From an uncultured Clostridia bacterium (GTDB taxonomy: Bacteria > Bacillota > Clostridia > TANB77 > CAG-508), in assembly GCA_947623945.1 (NCBI GenBank), contig CANQHU010000009.1, positions 1 to 46,920 of the forward strand: DNA of 46,920 nt. The letters are read 5' to 3'. Under the pieces are notes generated by a model. It ran no database searches and was not told the origin of the DNA. It saw only the letters and a program-made list of their open reading frames with translations. Position 1 is the stretch's first letter, and each line of letters opens with the position of its first letter. Below, in pieces: positions 39,606 through 46,900 of the stretch. The position numbers and the translations under genes are program-made.

Positions 39606-40484
39606 TTATTTTTTCCTTTCATTTATTTTTCTATAAAAATCACAAAACTTACAAACACTACAATATTGTTCACATCGTGTATTCTGCGACTTCCTAATCT
39701 CTATTTCATAAATATTTGGATAATCTTTTTCTAAATTATCTAAATATTTTTGTGCTTCTTCTAAAGTATCGTGTATTTTGCTAGCACGTTTATTATTTTT
39801 CTTTTTGACTGCGTATTTATCACCTGTATTGTACCTTTCTTCAGGTGTACATAAAGGCAATTCTTCATCAGCCATTTTTTCTAATTCGATTATTCTTTCA
39901 AATCTATTTAGAATCATTTTTTCTACTTCTTCTGGCGTTCCTAAATTAAAATTTATGACTTCACAAGCAAACTTTGGATATCCTTGTTCTGTTTGTGATT
40001 TTAATCTATTCCAGTCTTTAATTAATGCTATTATTCGACCCTTTTTACGCCATTTGCCATCTTTTTTATAAGCAAGATAAGCCCCCATTTGAAGTTGTTT
40101 TTTCCACTTATCATAATCACTTTTAAATATTAAAGTAAATGCTTTTGTGGTTTTATAATCATCTATGTACTCATTATCGTAATGGTCTAAAATTCCGCTA
40201 AGCGTATATCCATTTTCAAATGTATATTCTAAATGGTCCTCTACATATTCATTAGGTAATAAATCAATATGTTCTAACTCGAAATGCGTTTTTGTGCCTA
40301 GCAAGGCAAATATTAAATCAGTTACATCTTGCTCTATTTCATCATTATGTCGGCGTTTTAACATAATAATTCTATCAGGGTCTAATAATGATGTTATTGA
40401 GTATCTTTTATCTCGATAAATATATTCTTTTTCTATTGCTCTTACAAGCATATCTGGATAATGATATCTATTAGTTATTTTCAT
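39606..40484 (-). CDS. Cas4/PD-(D/E)XK family nuclease
   Basis: 292 residues. SGILDHYD (Asp100) and IDDYKT (Asp108/109, Lys111) are the PD-(D/E)XK catalytic motifs, and a C-terminal CEQYCSVCKFC cluster matches the Fe-S site of Cas4/AddB-like nucleases. It is likely the phage exonuclease that works with the adjacent ERF annealing protein. Overlaps the ERF gene by 4 bp. Confidence 0.85.
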   Translation of the reverse strand: MKITNRYHYPDMLVRAIEKEYIYRDKRYSITSLLDPDRIIMLKRRHNDEIEQDVTDLIFALLGTKTHFELEHIDLLPNEYVEDHLEYTFENGYTLSGILDHYDNEYIDDYKTTKAFTLIFKSDYDKWKKQLQMGAYLAYKKDGKWRKKGRIIALIKDWNRLKSQTEQGYPKFACEVINFNLGTPEEVEKMILNRFERIIELEKMADEELPLCTPEERYNTGDKYAVKKKNNKRASKIHDTLEEAQKYLDNLEKDYPNIYEIEIRKSQNTRCEQYCSVCKFCDFYRKINERKK

Positions 40485-41077
40485 TTAATATTACTTTCAA
40501 GGCTTTTTATTAGACCGTTAGCATTATCAAAGGTTAATTCTTTTGAACTATGCACTTTATATTTACTATAAATGGCTAATTTTTTCTTATCATCAATACC
40601 CAATTTTGTGAATAATGTATGTATTTTAGTTATTTGTTCAGGTGTTACCATTGATGTTTTAGTAGATTTTGAACTTGTTGCTTTATGAAACTCATTAGTA
40701 TCAGCATCTTTATTATCATCTAACTGTAATAACCCATTTAAAGCATATTTTCTAGCATAAGAACTACTCGAGCCAGTAATTTGACTTCCATCCATTCCTT
40801 TTTTTGTTTCTTCTTCACGTGCATATGATGTTGTACTTATAGCATTATCACTTTCTAAATCATGTAATGTAGCTGTTGCAGATACATAATATCGGTTATT
40901 TTTTTCAACCATATCATCAGTACAAGTTATTACACATTTCAACTCTTTACAAATAGGCTTACTTGCTTCCATAATGTCATCACAGTTTCTAAAGTAATAA
41001 TTGCCAAAACTGTTATATTGTTTTTTAGGTACATTTAACCTATTTTGAAGTTCGCTTAATTTTTCTAATATAGTCAT
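40481..41077 (-). CDS. erf: ERF-family single-strand annealing protein
   Basis: 198 residues. The beginning LEKLSELQNRLNVPKKQY, the NDxMEASKP-like core and the SSSSYARKYALNGLLQLDD signature identify the ERF superfamily. It anneals complementary single strands after exonuclease resection. Encoded beside the nuclease and SSB-like genes, a standard recombination module. Confidence 0.93.
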   Translation of the reverse strand: MTILEKLSELQNRLNVPKKQYNSFGNYYFRNCDDIMEASKPICKELKCVITCTDDMVEKNNRYYVSATATLHDLESDNAISTTSYAREEETKKGMDGSQITGSSSSYARKYALNGLLQLDDNKDADTNEFHKATSSKSTKTSMVTPEQITKIHTLFTKLGIDDKKKLAIYSKYKVHSSKELTFDNANGLIKSLESNIK

Positions 41078-41316
41078 TAGTTTTTACCTTTCATTTTTTT
41101 CTTTAATTCTTTATTATCAGTTTTTAACTTATCATTATCATTTTTTAATACTAAATTAGCAAATTCTAATTTATCGTTTTTTCCTTTAAGCAATGTTATA
41201 GAATTATCTCTAATTGTTATTTCATAATTTAAATTAACAATATCACTTTGCAACTCCTCAACTCTGTTCATCAAAGCTTTTTTAGTTGCTAAATAATTTT
41301 TAAATTTACGCTCCAT
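41077..41316 (-). CDS. Coiled-coil protein, 79 aa
   Basis: Almost entirely heptad repeats (MNRVEELQSDIVNLNYEI; LKNDNDKLKTDNKELKKK). Its start overlaps the preceding stop and it ends at the ERF ATG. Probably an accessory of the recombination module. Confidence 0.6.
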   Translation of the reverse strand: MERKFKNYLATKKALMNRVEELQSDIVNLNYEITIRDNSITLLKGKNDKLEFANLVLKNDNDKLKTDNKELKKKMKGKN

Positions 41317-41626
41317 AAATAGACCTCATTTTATTATCAATAACTTCTGATGTACCAAGTATTTTTAAAGCCCTTTTTTGTAAGTGTTCTATCGTTTCTA
41401 AACAGTCTGATTTGCTATTAGCTATCCAATATCCACCTTTATTGCCAGCTTTACTTGCAATTATTTTTTTAAATTCATCATTAATTCTAATGTTTTCAAT
41501 TATATTTCTTAATCTTTTTTCATCAGAAATATCAAATAATTCTCTTAATTTATAATTTGTTATTCGATTATCTTTGCCTACATGATTTTGGCATAAATAA
41601 TCATAAATTTCTTTTTCCCTATTCAT
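41306..41626 (-). CDS. Winged-helix phage protein, 106 aa
   Basis: ATG 41626 (MNREKEIYD) has GGAGG upstream; the longer frame to 41692 overlaps the acidic gene. The helix-turn-helix-like layout (EIYDYLCQNHVGKDNRI; TNYKLRELFDISDEKRLRNI) and YWIANSKSDCLET match small phage proteins tied to replication start. Likely DNA-binding. Confidence 0.65.
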   Translation of the reverse strand: MNREKEIYDYLCQNHVGKDNRITNYKLRELFDISDEKRLRNIIENIRINDEFKKIIASKAGNKGGYWIANSKSDCLETIEHLQKRALKILGTSEVIDNKMRSIYGA

Positions 41627-41804
41627 TTTCTTCCTCCAATATTTTTTTATAATCTTCTGTATTGATATTTTCATAATCAATATCTTCTTCAAAATCTAAA
41701 TCTGGGAAGTAATCTTCATCTACTTCTTCATCAAGGTAATCATCTAAATTTTCACCAACTGCCATTGTTAAGTCTTCCCAGAACTTATCATTACCATCTT
41801 TCAT
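41619..41804 (-). CDS. Very acidic small protein, 61 aa
   Basis: About 26 Asp/Glu against 4 Lys, with segments such as DDYLDEEVDEDYFPDLDFEE. Such charge is seen in DNA mimics and in linkers of replication factors. It lies directly before the DnaB-like gene's downstream neighbours. Function unknown. Confidence 0.55.
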   Translation of the reverse strand: MKDGNDKFWEDLTMAVGENLDDYLDEEVDEDYFPDLDFEEDIDYENINTEDYKKILEEENE

Positions 41805-43061
41805 TTAAACACCTTGTTTCCATTCCTCTATTTCTGTAAAAATTTGTTTTGACTTATCATATTTACACTTTATTTTAGTTAATAATCCATCTCTATTTTT
41901 AACAACATCTAATACCATTATTGGGCTTATTGCCTTTTCATTTTTAGCCTTATCAGTTTTATCACGATATAAAAGAATAACCTTACTTGCACTATTTTCT
42001 AATTCACCACTGTCTTTTAACATTGATAAATTTAATTCTTCAGTAATATATGATGTTCTATTTAGTTGACAAGCCGATATAATTGTACAATCATAATCTA
42101 AACATATTTGCCTTAATTGTTTTGCTATTTCAGTTATTTGTTCATATTGAGAACGATTGCTTTTTGTTCTAATAAGTCCAATATGGTCTAGAAAAATAAT
42201 TGTGTGTTTTTTACTATTTTTCATCATTTTTAAAACTGTTTTTATTTCTTCTAAATAAGTAGCTTTATGTTCAATAATAATTTTATTATCAACTATGTCT
42301 TTGATAGCATTTTTAACTTTATCAGTTTGATATTCGCCATCTTGGCTTTCTATATTTTGCAAAGGAACATCACTTCGTATTGATATTATTCTTTTATAAA
42401 TAGTACTTTTTGACATTTCCATATTGAAGTAGATACATTGATAATCTTCCATTAAATCATTCATTAAATTTAATAATAAACCACTTTTACCTACTCCAGT
42501 TGAAGCCCCAATCATTAAAAAGTCACCTTGAACTAATTTTAAAGTTTTATTTAATTGTTCAAAATTTTTTAATTCAATACTTTTAGCTGTTGTAGAAATA
42601 TTATTTAATAATTCTTCTTCAGTAATAACATCAGTATCGCTTCTAATAACGATTTCTTGAATTATCGACATTTTCCTTAAATAATCATCTAAATCCATAA
42701 GACCATCATTAAATTTGTCCGATAAATCTTTTATTACTTTTGTCTTATAATTTTTTAAAATAATACTTTGACATATCATAAACTGTTTTCGATAATCAAC
42801 TATAGGAACAACTTCTTCTGTTATTAAATCAGTCCAATATTCTATTGTAGCTAATTTAAAATTTGAAAATACAGTATTAAAATCTACTATTTTCTTTTTC
42901 TTATAAGTATTTATTATTGCATCCATAACTTCTATATTTTTGGGGAAATATAAGTATTTTGGTTTTATTTGTAACATATCAAATACTTCATCGCTATGAA
43001 ATGCTAATATACTTAGAAAAGTTTGTTCTACGTAATATTGTTTTTGTTCTACTTCATTCAT
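41805..43061 (-). CDS. Replicative helicase, DnaB/DnaC family
   Basis: 418 residues. Walker A GASTGVGKS is at 185-193, Walker B HTIIFLDHIG follows, and ASACQLNRTSYITEELNL motifs complete the RecA-like motor. The N-terminal domain (1-140) is helical as in DnaB. It unwinds DNA at the fork during phage replication. It overlaps the initiator gene by 8 bp. Confidence 0.93.
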   Translation of the reverse strand: MNEVEQKQYYVEQTFLSILAFHSDEVFDMLQIKPKYLYFPKNIEVMDAIINTYKKKKIVDFNTVFSNFKLATIEYWTDLITEEVVPIVDYRKQFMICQSIILKNYKTKVIKDLSDKFNDGLMDLDDYLRKMSIIQEIVIRSDTDVITEEELLNNISTTAKSIELKNFEQLNKTLKLVQGDFLMIGASTGVGKSGLLLNLMNDLMEDYQCIYFNMEMSKSTIYKRIISIRSDVPLQNIESQDGEYQTDKVKNAIKDIVDNKIIIEHKATYLEEIKTVLKMMKNSKKHTIIFLDHIGLIRTKSNRSQYEQITEIAKQLRQICLDYDCTIISACQLNRTSYITEELNLSMLKDSGELENSASKVILLYRDKTDKAKNEKAISPIMVLDVVKNRDGLLTKIKCKYDKSKQIFTEIEEWKQGV

Positions 43062-43809
43062 TTACAACACCCATTGACCATCTATCACCTTTTTTAGAAA
43101 TACCATATTTAACACCATTAATAATTTCTGTGCTTACTATTTCATCAGGATTTTCTTCTTTTAAATTTCTTCTATTCCAATTTCTTAAAGTAGCTTTCCA
43201 ATCTTTCATTTTGCTTTTGCCAACAGTCCATCCGTTAGACTCATAGTAATCATAAAAATAATTACAATCTACTTTTAATGAGTTTTCTTTACAATAAAAT
43301 TCTAATTCTTCAATAGTTGGTTTTGAAAATCTTTTATTTTGGTCACTATATATATTATCTTTATTATCTCTTATATTATCTCTATTTATTATCTCTTCAC
43401 TACTTTTGATACCACCTTTTAGTCCGTCTTGATAGTACCCTTTAGTCTCCCCTGATAGTACCTTTAGCCCATTTTGATAACACCCATTAGTCTGTTTTGA
43501 TAATACTCCTAACTCATCTTGATAGTACCTTACAATTTTGATTATTCGTTTTTGAATTTCTTGTCCTAGATATTCGTATTCAACTGTTATCCAACCTTTG
43601 TTTTTTAAATTGGTAATCATTCTTGAAACATTATTAGTCGAATGTTGAAAAACCTCTCCAAAATATTTATTAGTTGCATAACAACCATTTTCTTCAACAT
43701 TTAAACTATTAATCACTGCAAGATACATTTTTTCTAATGGAGTCAGTTCTTTACTTAGCCATATCTCTTTTGGTATCCAAATGCCTTTAAAATCTTTGTT
43801 AGTATCCAT
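43054..43809 (-). CDS. Replication initiator / replisome organiser with HTH
   Basis: 251 residues. The start FKGIWIPKEIWLSKELTPLE and KNKGWITVEYEYLGQEIQKR form a winged-helix DNA-binding domain; the C-terminus (KMKDWKATLRNWNRRNLK) matches the conserved phage replication tail. The middle, rich in Asn/Lys/Gly, coincides with DNA iterons (43400-43530). Directly upstream of the helicase, which it probably loads. Confidence 0.88.
   Translation of the reverse strand: MDTNKDFKGIWIPKEIWLSKELTPLEKMYLAVINSLNVEENGCYATNKYFGEVFQHSTNNVSRMITNLKNKGWITVEYEYLGQEIQKRIIKIVRYYQDELGVLSKQTNGCYQNGLKVLSGETKGYYQDGLKGGIKSSEEIINRDNIRDNKDNIYSDQNKRFSKPTIEELEFYCKENSLKVDCNYFYDYYESNGWTVGKSKMKDWKATLRNWNRRNLKEENPDEIVSTEIINGVKYGISKKGDRWSMGVVNE
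43400..43530. repeat. Six DNA iterons, candidate origin of replication
   Basis: TTGATAG-type units (+ strand) start at 43407, 43430, 43453, 43475, 43498 and 43520, spaced 22-23 bp with partial TACC and TTAGTC conservation. Spacing is not a multiple of three, so the repeat is kept at DNA level, not protein level. Iterons inside the initiator gene mark origins in lambda and many Gram-positive phages. Confidence 0.85.
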
Positions 43810-43823
43810 TTTTTGCTCCTTAT

Positions 43824-44048
43824 TTACTTTTCTTTAAAATAATCATCAAGAATTTGCTTTAATTTCTTAGCTTCATCAAAATTAAGGGCAATACCTTTTA
43901 GCATTCTGTCTTCATTTCTATTCCATTTTCTGATATCCAACTTTTCTTTACCGCCAGTATATTCAATGATATTAATCTCAATAGTGTAACCATTTTTTTC
44001 ATTTAATTGTCCTAACTTTTCTTTAATAGTATAAAAATCTTGTTCCAT
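43824..44048 (-). CDS. PC4/YdbC-like single-strand DNA-binding protein, 74 aa
   Basis: YTGGKEKLDIRKWNRNEDRM followed by MLKGIALNFDEAKKLKQIL matches the PC4/YdbC family, which binds single-stranded DNA and supports transcription or replication. AGAAGGAGG lies upstream of ATG 44048. Encoded beside the initiator. Confidence 0.75.
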   Translation of the reverse strand: MEQDFYTIKEKLGQLNEKNGYTIEINIIEYTGGKEKLDIRKWNRNEDRMLKGIALNFDEAKKLKQILDDYFKEK

Positions 44049-44061
44049 AATTTTCCTCCTT

Positions 44062-44214
44062 CTACTTTCCCATATAAGCTAAATTAATTAGCAATGTTAA
44101 TCCTAAAGATATGGCTGTTGCAACAAGTAAGAAAAACATATATGGTTTATAAAATTGGTATTCTTCTTCATCTTCAAAAAATATTTCTTTTAAATAATCT
44201 TTAATTTTTTTCAT
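44062..44214 (-). CDS. Small membrane protein, 50 aa
   Basis: ATG 44214 overlaps the TGA of the HTH gene. A charged start (KKIKDYLKEIFFEDEEE) precedes one membrane helix (MFFLLVATAISLGLTLLIN) and the stop sits in the ribosome site of the next gene. Unknown function. Confidence 0.6.
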   Translation of the reverse strand: MKKIKDYLKEIFFEDEEEYQFYKPYMFFLLVATAISLGLTLLINLAYMGK

Positions 44215-44471
44215 AAACTGTTCCTCCAAAAATTCACGCTAACTATAATTTCTGAATCAGGATTTATATCATAAATTTCACATAGCTTTTTATACTTTGC
44301 TGTACTAATTCTTGTTTTACCTAATTCCCAATTATCAATAGTACTTTTTGATACATTTAACTTTTTAGATACTTCCTCTAAAGAAAGACTTTTTTCATTT
44401 CTAATATTCGCTAAAGCTTTTCCTAATTGCTTGTAAAAAGGAAATTCAATAGTTCTCTTAATTTCTAACAT
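44211..44471 (-). CDS. Cro-like XRE HTH regulator, 86 aa
   Basis: ATG 44471 follows GGAAGGTGG; the upstream ATG at 44480 lacks support. Residues about 10-65 form a classical HTH (LGKALANIRNEKSLSLEEVS; LNVSKSTIDNWELGKT). It is divergent from the CI-like repressor across a regulatory region, the usual position of Cro. Confidence 0.8.
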   Translation of the reverse strand: MLEIKRTIEFPFYKQLGKALANIRNEKSLSLEEVSKKLNVSKSTIDNWELGKTRISTAKYKKLCEIYDINPDSEIIVSVNFWRNSL

Positions 44472-44485
44472 TTTTTCCACCTTCC

Positions 44486-44605
44486 TTAATTTTGTTTTTT
44501 GCTTTTTAATTCTTTAATTTTTGTCCATGCTTTAGTTGGAATATCCCATAAAACAAGAACAAACAATACGCATAAAATTGCTAATAAAGTAAAAATAAAT
44601 ACCAT
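44486..44605 (-). CDS. Tiny membrane peptide, 39 aa
   Basis: ATG 44605 has GAAAGGAGGG upstream. One hydrophobic helix (FIFTLLAILCVLFVLVLW) and a basic tail (TKAWTKIKELKSKKQ). First gene of the leftward early operon, in the immunity region. It might affect superinfection or be a regulator. Confidence 0.55.
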   Translation of the reverse strand: MVFIFTLLAILCVLFVLVLWDIPTKAWTKIKELKSKKQN

Positions 44606-44649
44606 ATTTACCCTCCTTTCATTTTAGATTTTTGGGTATATAAAAACCC

Positions 44650-44662
44650 GATTTGACAAATC
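44650..44662. promoter_or_regulatory. Palindromic operator candidate
   Basis: GATTTGACAAATC is a perfect 13-mer palindrome that overlaps the -35 hexamer of the rightward promoter (44653-44658) and lies upstream of the leftward early operon. Such a position suits a repressor site controlling both directions. A similar fold followed by Ts could also act as a leftward terminator. Confidence 0.5.
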
Positions 44663-44682
44663 AGGCTCTGCAATGCTATAAT
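44653..44682 (+). promoter_or_regulatory. Strong rightward promoter
   Basis: TTGACA (44653-44658), 18-bp spacer with TGC before the -10, TATAAT (44677-44682). Transcription would start near 44689, directly before a CTACAA-GCAA-TTGTAG hairpin (44690-44705). Confidence 0.75.
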
Positions 44683-44756
44683 CAAAGTGCTACAAGCAAT
44701 TGTAGTAAGGATTGTTCCCTTAATAAAGTTTTAGAAATTTTAGAAAGGATGATTTA

Positions 44757-44852
44757 ATCACAGTCCTTAAATTTTTAAAAGATTTATTTTCTTGCGAAAG
44801 TATCAAAATAGGTGATATTTCACTTATTAAGATTACTATTCACAAGAAATAG
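44757..44852 (+). CDS. Possible 31-aa ORF with AUC start
   Basis: AGAAAGGA (44742-44749) lies 7 nt before ATC at 44757. The frame reads TVLKFLKDLFSCESIKIGD and ends at TAG 44852; no ATG, GTG or TTG exists in it. The strong ribosome site and good length suggest translation, but the start codon is unusual. Confidence 0.35.
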   Translation: MTVLKFLKDLFSCESIKIGDISLIKITIHKK

Positions 44853-44907
44853 GTCTTTGACTCTTAGCACTACAGAACTGAAATGCTTTGTAGTAGGGAA
44901 ATGGTTG

Positions 44908-44952
44908 GAAATATCAAAGTCGTTCAAAACTTTAATTGATATTTCTTTTTTT
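44908..44952 (+). terminator. Strong intrinsic terminator
   Basis: GAAATATCAA (44908-44917) pairs with TTGATATTTC (44936-44945), with AGT/ACT pairing further in, and is followed by seven Ts. Confidence 0.85.
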
Positions 44953-45105
44953 ATATCTTCCCTATTACGTCCTAAATATAGCACACATTTTTGTGCTAGT
45001 CAATATAAATTATATATTTATTTTTGCTTTACTAAAAAATTTACACAATTTATTATGCTTTTTATCATTTTTATGCTAAAATTAATTTATAAACAGGTGA
45101 TAAAA

Positions 45106-45435
45106 ATGTTAGGAGATAAAATTAAAAAATTAAGAGAACAAGATGGAATAAGTAGGCAAAAACTTGGTGATATTGTTGGTGTGCATAGAAATTCAATATT
45201 GAATTGGGAAAACAATAAAAGTGAACCAGATTATTCACAATTAAAAACAATTGCTGAATTTTTTAGTGTTAGCATGGATTACCTATTAGAATATGATGAT
45301 AATGATATAGATGAAATGGAAAAGCTTAAAGTTGCTTTAAAAGAAGCTGGTATGATGAAAGGCGACGATCTAACAAGAGAAGAATTGCAAAAAGCACTTG
45401 AAATTGTCGAATTATTAAAAAAAGATAACAAATAA
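45106..45435 (+). CDS. CI-like phage repressor, 109 aa
   Basis: ATG 45106 has AGGTGAT upstream. Residues 1-60 form an XRE HTH (LGDKIKKLREQDGISRQKLG; VHRNSILNWENNKSEPDYSQ). Then SVSMDYLLEYDDND and a C-terminal helix replace the peptidase domain of SOS-type repressors, so induction must work another way. A TGCTAAAAT -10 lies near 45075. Confidence 0.88.
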   Translation: MLGDKIKKLREQDGISRQKLGDIVGVHRNSILNWENNKSEPDYSQLKTIAEFFSVSMDYLLEYDDNDIDEMEKLKVALKEAGMMKGDDLTREELQKALEIVELLKKDNK

Positions 45436-45525
45436 TAATTAAATATGCTATTATTTGCTATTTTTGAGTACCATACAAGCGTTTTATTCACAAAATGGTA
45501 TAATCATGCCTAACATATAGTAAAA

Positions 45526-45560
45526 CGTCTAAAAACACCGTTAAATGATGTTTTTTTATT
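45526..45560 (+). terminator. Weak terminator after the repressor
   Basis: AAAAACACC pairs imperfectly with GATGTTTTT around GTTAAAT and is followed by a T-run. It would separate repressor and integrase transcripts. Confidence 0.45.
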
Positions 45561-45583
45561 TTTGACATTTTTTTAAAAATAAG

Positions 45584-45599
45584 AGTGAAATGATAGTAA
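45584..45599 (+). promoter_or_regulatory. Shared regulatory motif, copy c
   Basis: AGTGAAATGATAGTAA, the same 16-mer as at 30.2 and 37.9 kb, here on the + strand. TATATT, a likely -10, begins 8 bases later. It lies upstream of the integrase in its -35 region. Confidence 0.6.
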
Positions 45600-45663
45600 A
45601 AATGTGCTATATTAAAAATGGTGAAAGGAGTGCATATCTAAAAGAAAGGAGCTGTACAAGGAT

Positions 45664-46824
45664 ATGCCAAAAAGAACAACAAGAAAATTACCAATTTATG
45701 AATATGATGAAAAAGTTAATGGACAAGTAAGATATTATATACGACCATATGTTAATGGAAAGCAAAAAACTATTAGATTAGATGATAACGGAAATATGTG
45801 GCTAGGTCGTGATGGATATAATGAAGCTTGTGATTATATTGCTAATATTGAAAATAAAATTGTCAATGTTCAATATGACCCAAATATGCCTTTTTCAAAA
45901 GTTATATATGAAGCTTATGACAACATTAAAGAAAAATTGAAATTTAGTTCTTACGATAATTTTAGAATCGATATTAAAAATCATATTATACCTTTTTTTA
46001 AAAATTACCGTTTGAAAAATCTAAATAATCAAGTTTTCTTAGAATGGCATAAATATATGGAAAGCAAAAATTTATCTTTATCATTATGTAATAAAATTCA
46101 TTTATGGTTATCAAAAATATGTGATTATGGAATAATATATTTTGGATTACCTTGTAATTATGAAAAAAATATTGGGCGTTTTAAAAAGACAACTGAAGAA
46201 AAAGAAAAAATTGCTAATAAAGACCATATACGCTATATTACTTTAGAACAATTTAACGAATTTATTAGTAATGTTGATAATGTTTTATGGAATATGTTTT
46301 TTACTTTTCTATTTTATACTGGAATGCGTAAGGGTGAAGTTTTAGCTTTAAAATGGGAAGATATAGATTTTGATAATAAAACTATATCGGTTACTAAAAC
46401 ATTATCACGTGAAATTGTTGATGGCAAAAAGAAATCAACAAGCACTAAAACTGGAGAAATAAGAGATGTTAATATTTCAGATATATTATTTGATAAATTA
46501 AAAGATTACTTTGATTATTGTCAACCGTTAAAAGAAAATTACGTTTTCGGTGGTGAGAAACCTTTAGCATTAGCAACAATTGATAGAAAAAAGCATTACT
46601 ATTTTAGTAAATGCAATGTTTATGAAATAACAATACAAGAATTTAGACACAGTCACGTATCAATGCTTATTAATGAAGCTGTTAAAAATAATATTGAAAT
46701 GGGTTCATTTTTCGTTATTATGTCTAAAAGAATGGGACATACAATTGAAGTTATGCAACGTGTATATATGCACCTATTCCCTGATATTCAAAAACCAATT
46801 ATTGATTTGCTTAACAATATGTAA
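45664..46824 (+). CDS. int: Tyrosine integrase
   Basis: 386 residues. N-terminal arm-binding domain (YEYDEKVNGQVRYYIRPYVN), a core-binding domain with NLSLSLCNKIHLWLSKICDY, and the catalytic domain with Arg222 (TGMRKGE), Arg328 (EFRHSH) and Tyr368 (RVYMHLF). Position 325, usually His in the HxxR box, is Gln. AAAGGAG lies 12 nt upstream and AAGGAT immediately upstream of the ATG. It catalyses integration between attP and the host site; attR lies 54 bp past its stop. No excisionase gene is evident. Confidence 0.95.
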   Translation: MPKRTTRKLPIYEYDEKVNGQVRYYIRPYVNGKQKTIRLDDNGNMWLGRDGYNEACDYIANIENKIVNVQYDPNMPFSKVIYEAYDNIKEKLKFSSYDNFRIDIKNHIIPFFKNYRLKNLNNQVFLEWHKYMESKNLSLSLCNKIHLWLSKICDYGIIYFGLPCNYEKNIGRFKKTTEEKEKIANKDHIRYITLEQFNEFISNVDNVLWNMFFTFLFYTGMRKGEVLALKWEDIDFDNKTISVTKTLSREIVDGKKKSTSTKTGEIRDVNISDILFDKLKDYFDYCQPLKENYVFGGEKPLALATIDRKKHYYFSKCNVYEITIQEFRHSHVSMLINEAVKNNIEMGSFFVIMSKRMGHTIEVMQRVYMHLFPDIQKPIIDLLNNM

Positions 46825-46877
46825 AGTAATTTATTTTAAAGCAATAAATTTTACACGTAAATAAAATGTAAATTTAT

Positions 46878-46900
46878 AAAACAAGACCAGAATAAGACCA
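46878..46900. repeat. attR core, 23-bp direct repeat
   Basis: Identical to 845-867. The 20 bases after it are host DNA. In the frame KQDQNKT the host sequence would continue RAK then stop, while attL continues into TGLDSIYASW, showing how the C-terminal codons of a short host ORF are replaced. Confidence 0.9.

Larger units (their letters stand above)
44689..44952 (+). ncRNA. Short promoter-to-terminator transcript, about 260 nt
   Basis: It begins with a GNRA-loop hairpin (44690-44705), contains a possible 31-codon ORF (44757-44852) and ends at a strong terminator (44908-44952). It lies between divergent Cro-like and CI-like genes. It could be a regulatory RNA, an antirepressor peptide gene, or both. 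Confidence 0.55.

Noticed and set aside
39606..40484. CRISPR-associated Cas4 adaptation gene
   Set aside because: No cas1, cas2 or repeats nearby; it lies next to ERF and SSB-like genes, so a phage recombination exonuclease is the better reading.
44812..45105. N-terminal extension of the CI-like repressor
   Set aside because: The extension overlaps a terminator and untranslated sequence; the ATG at 45106 has its own ribosome site and begins the HTH domain in the normal way.
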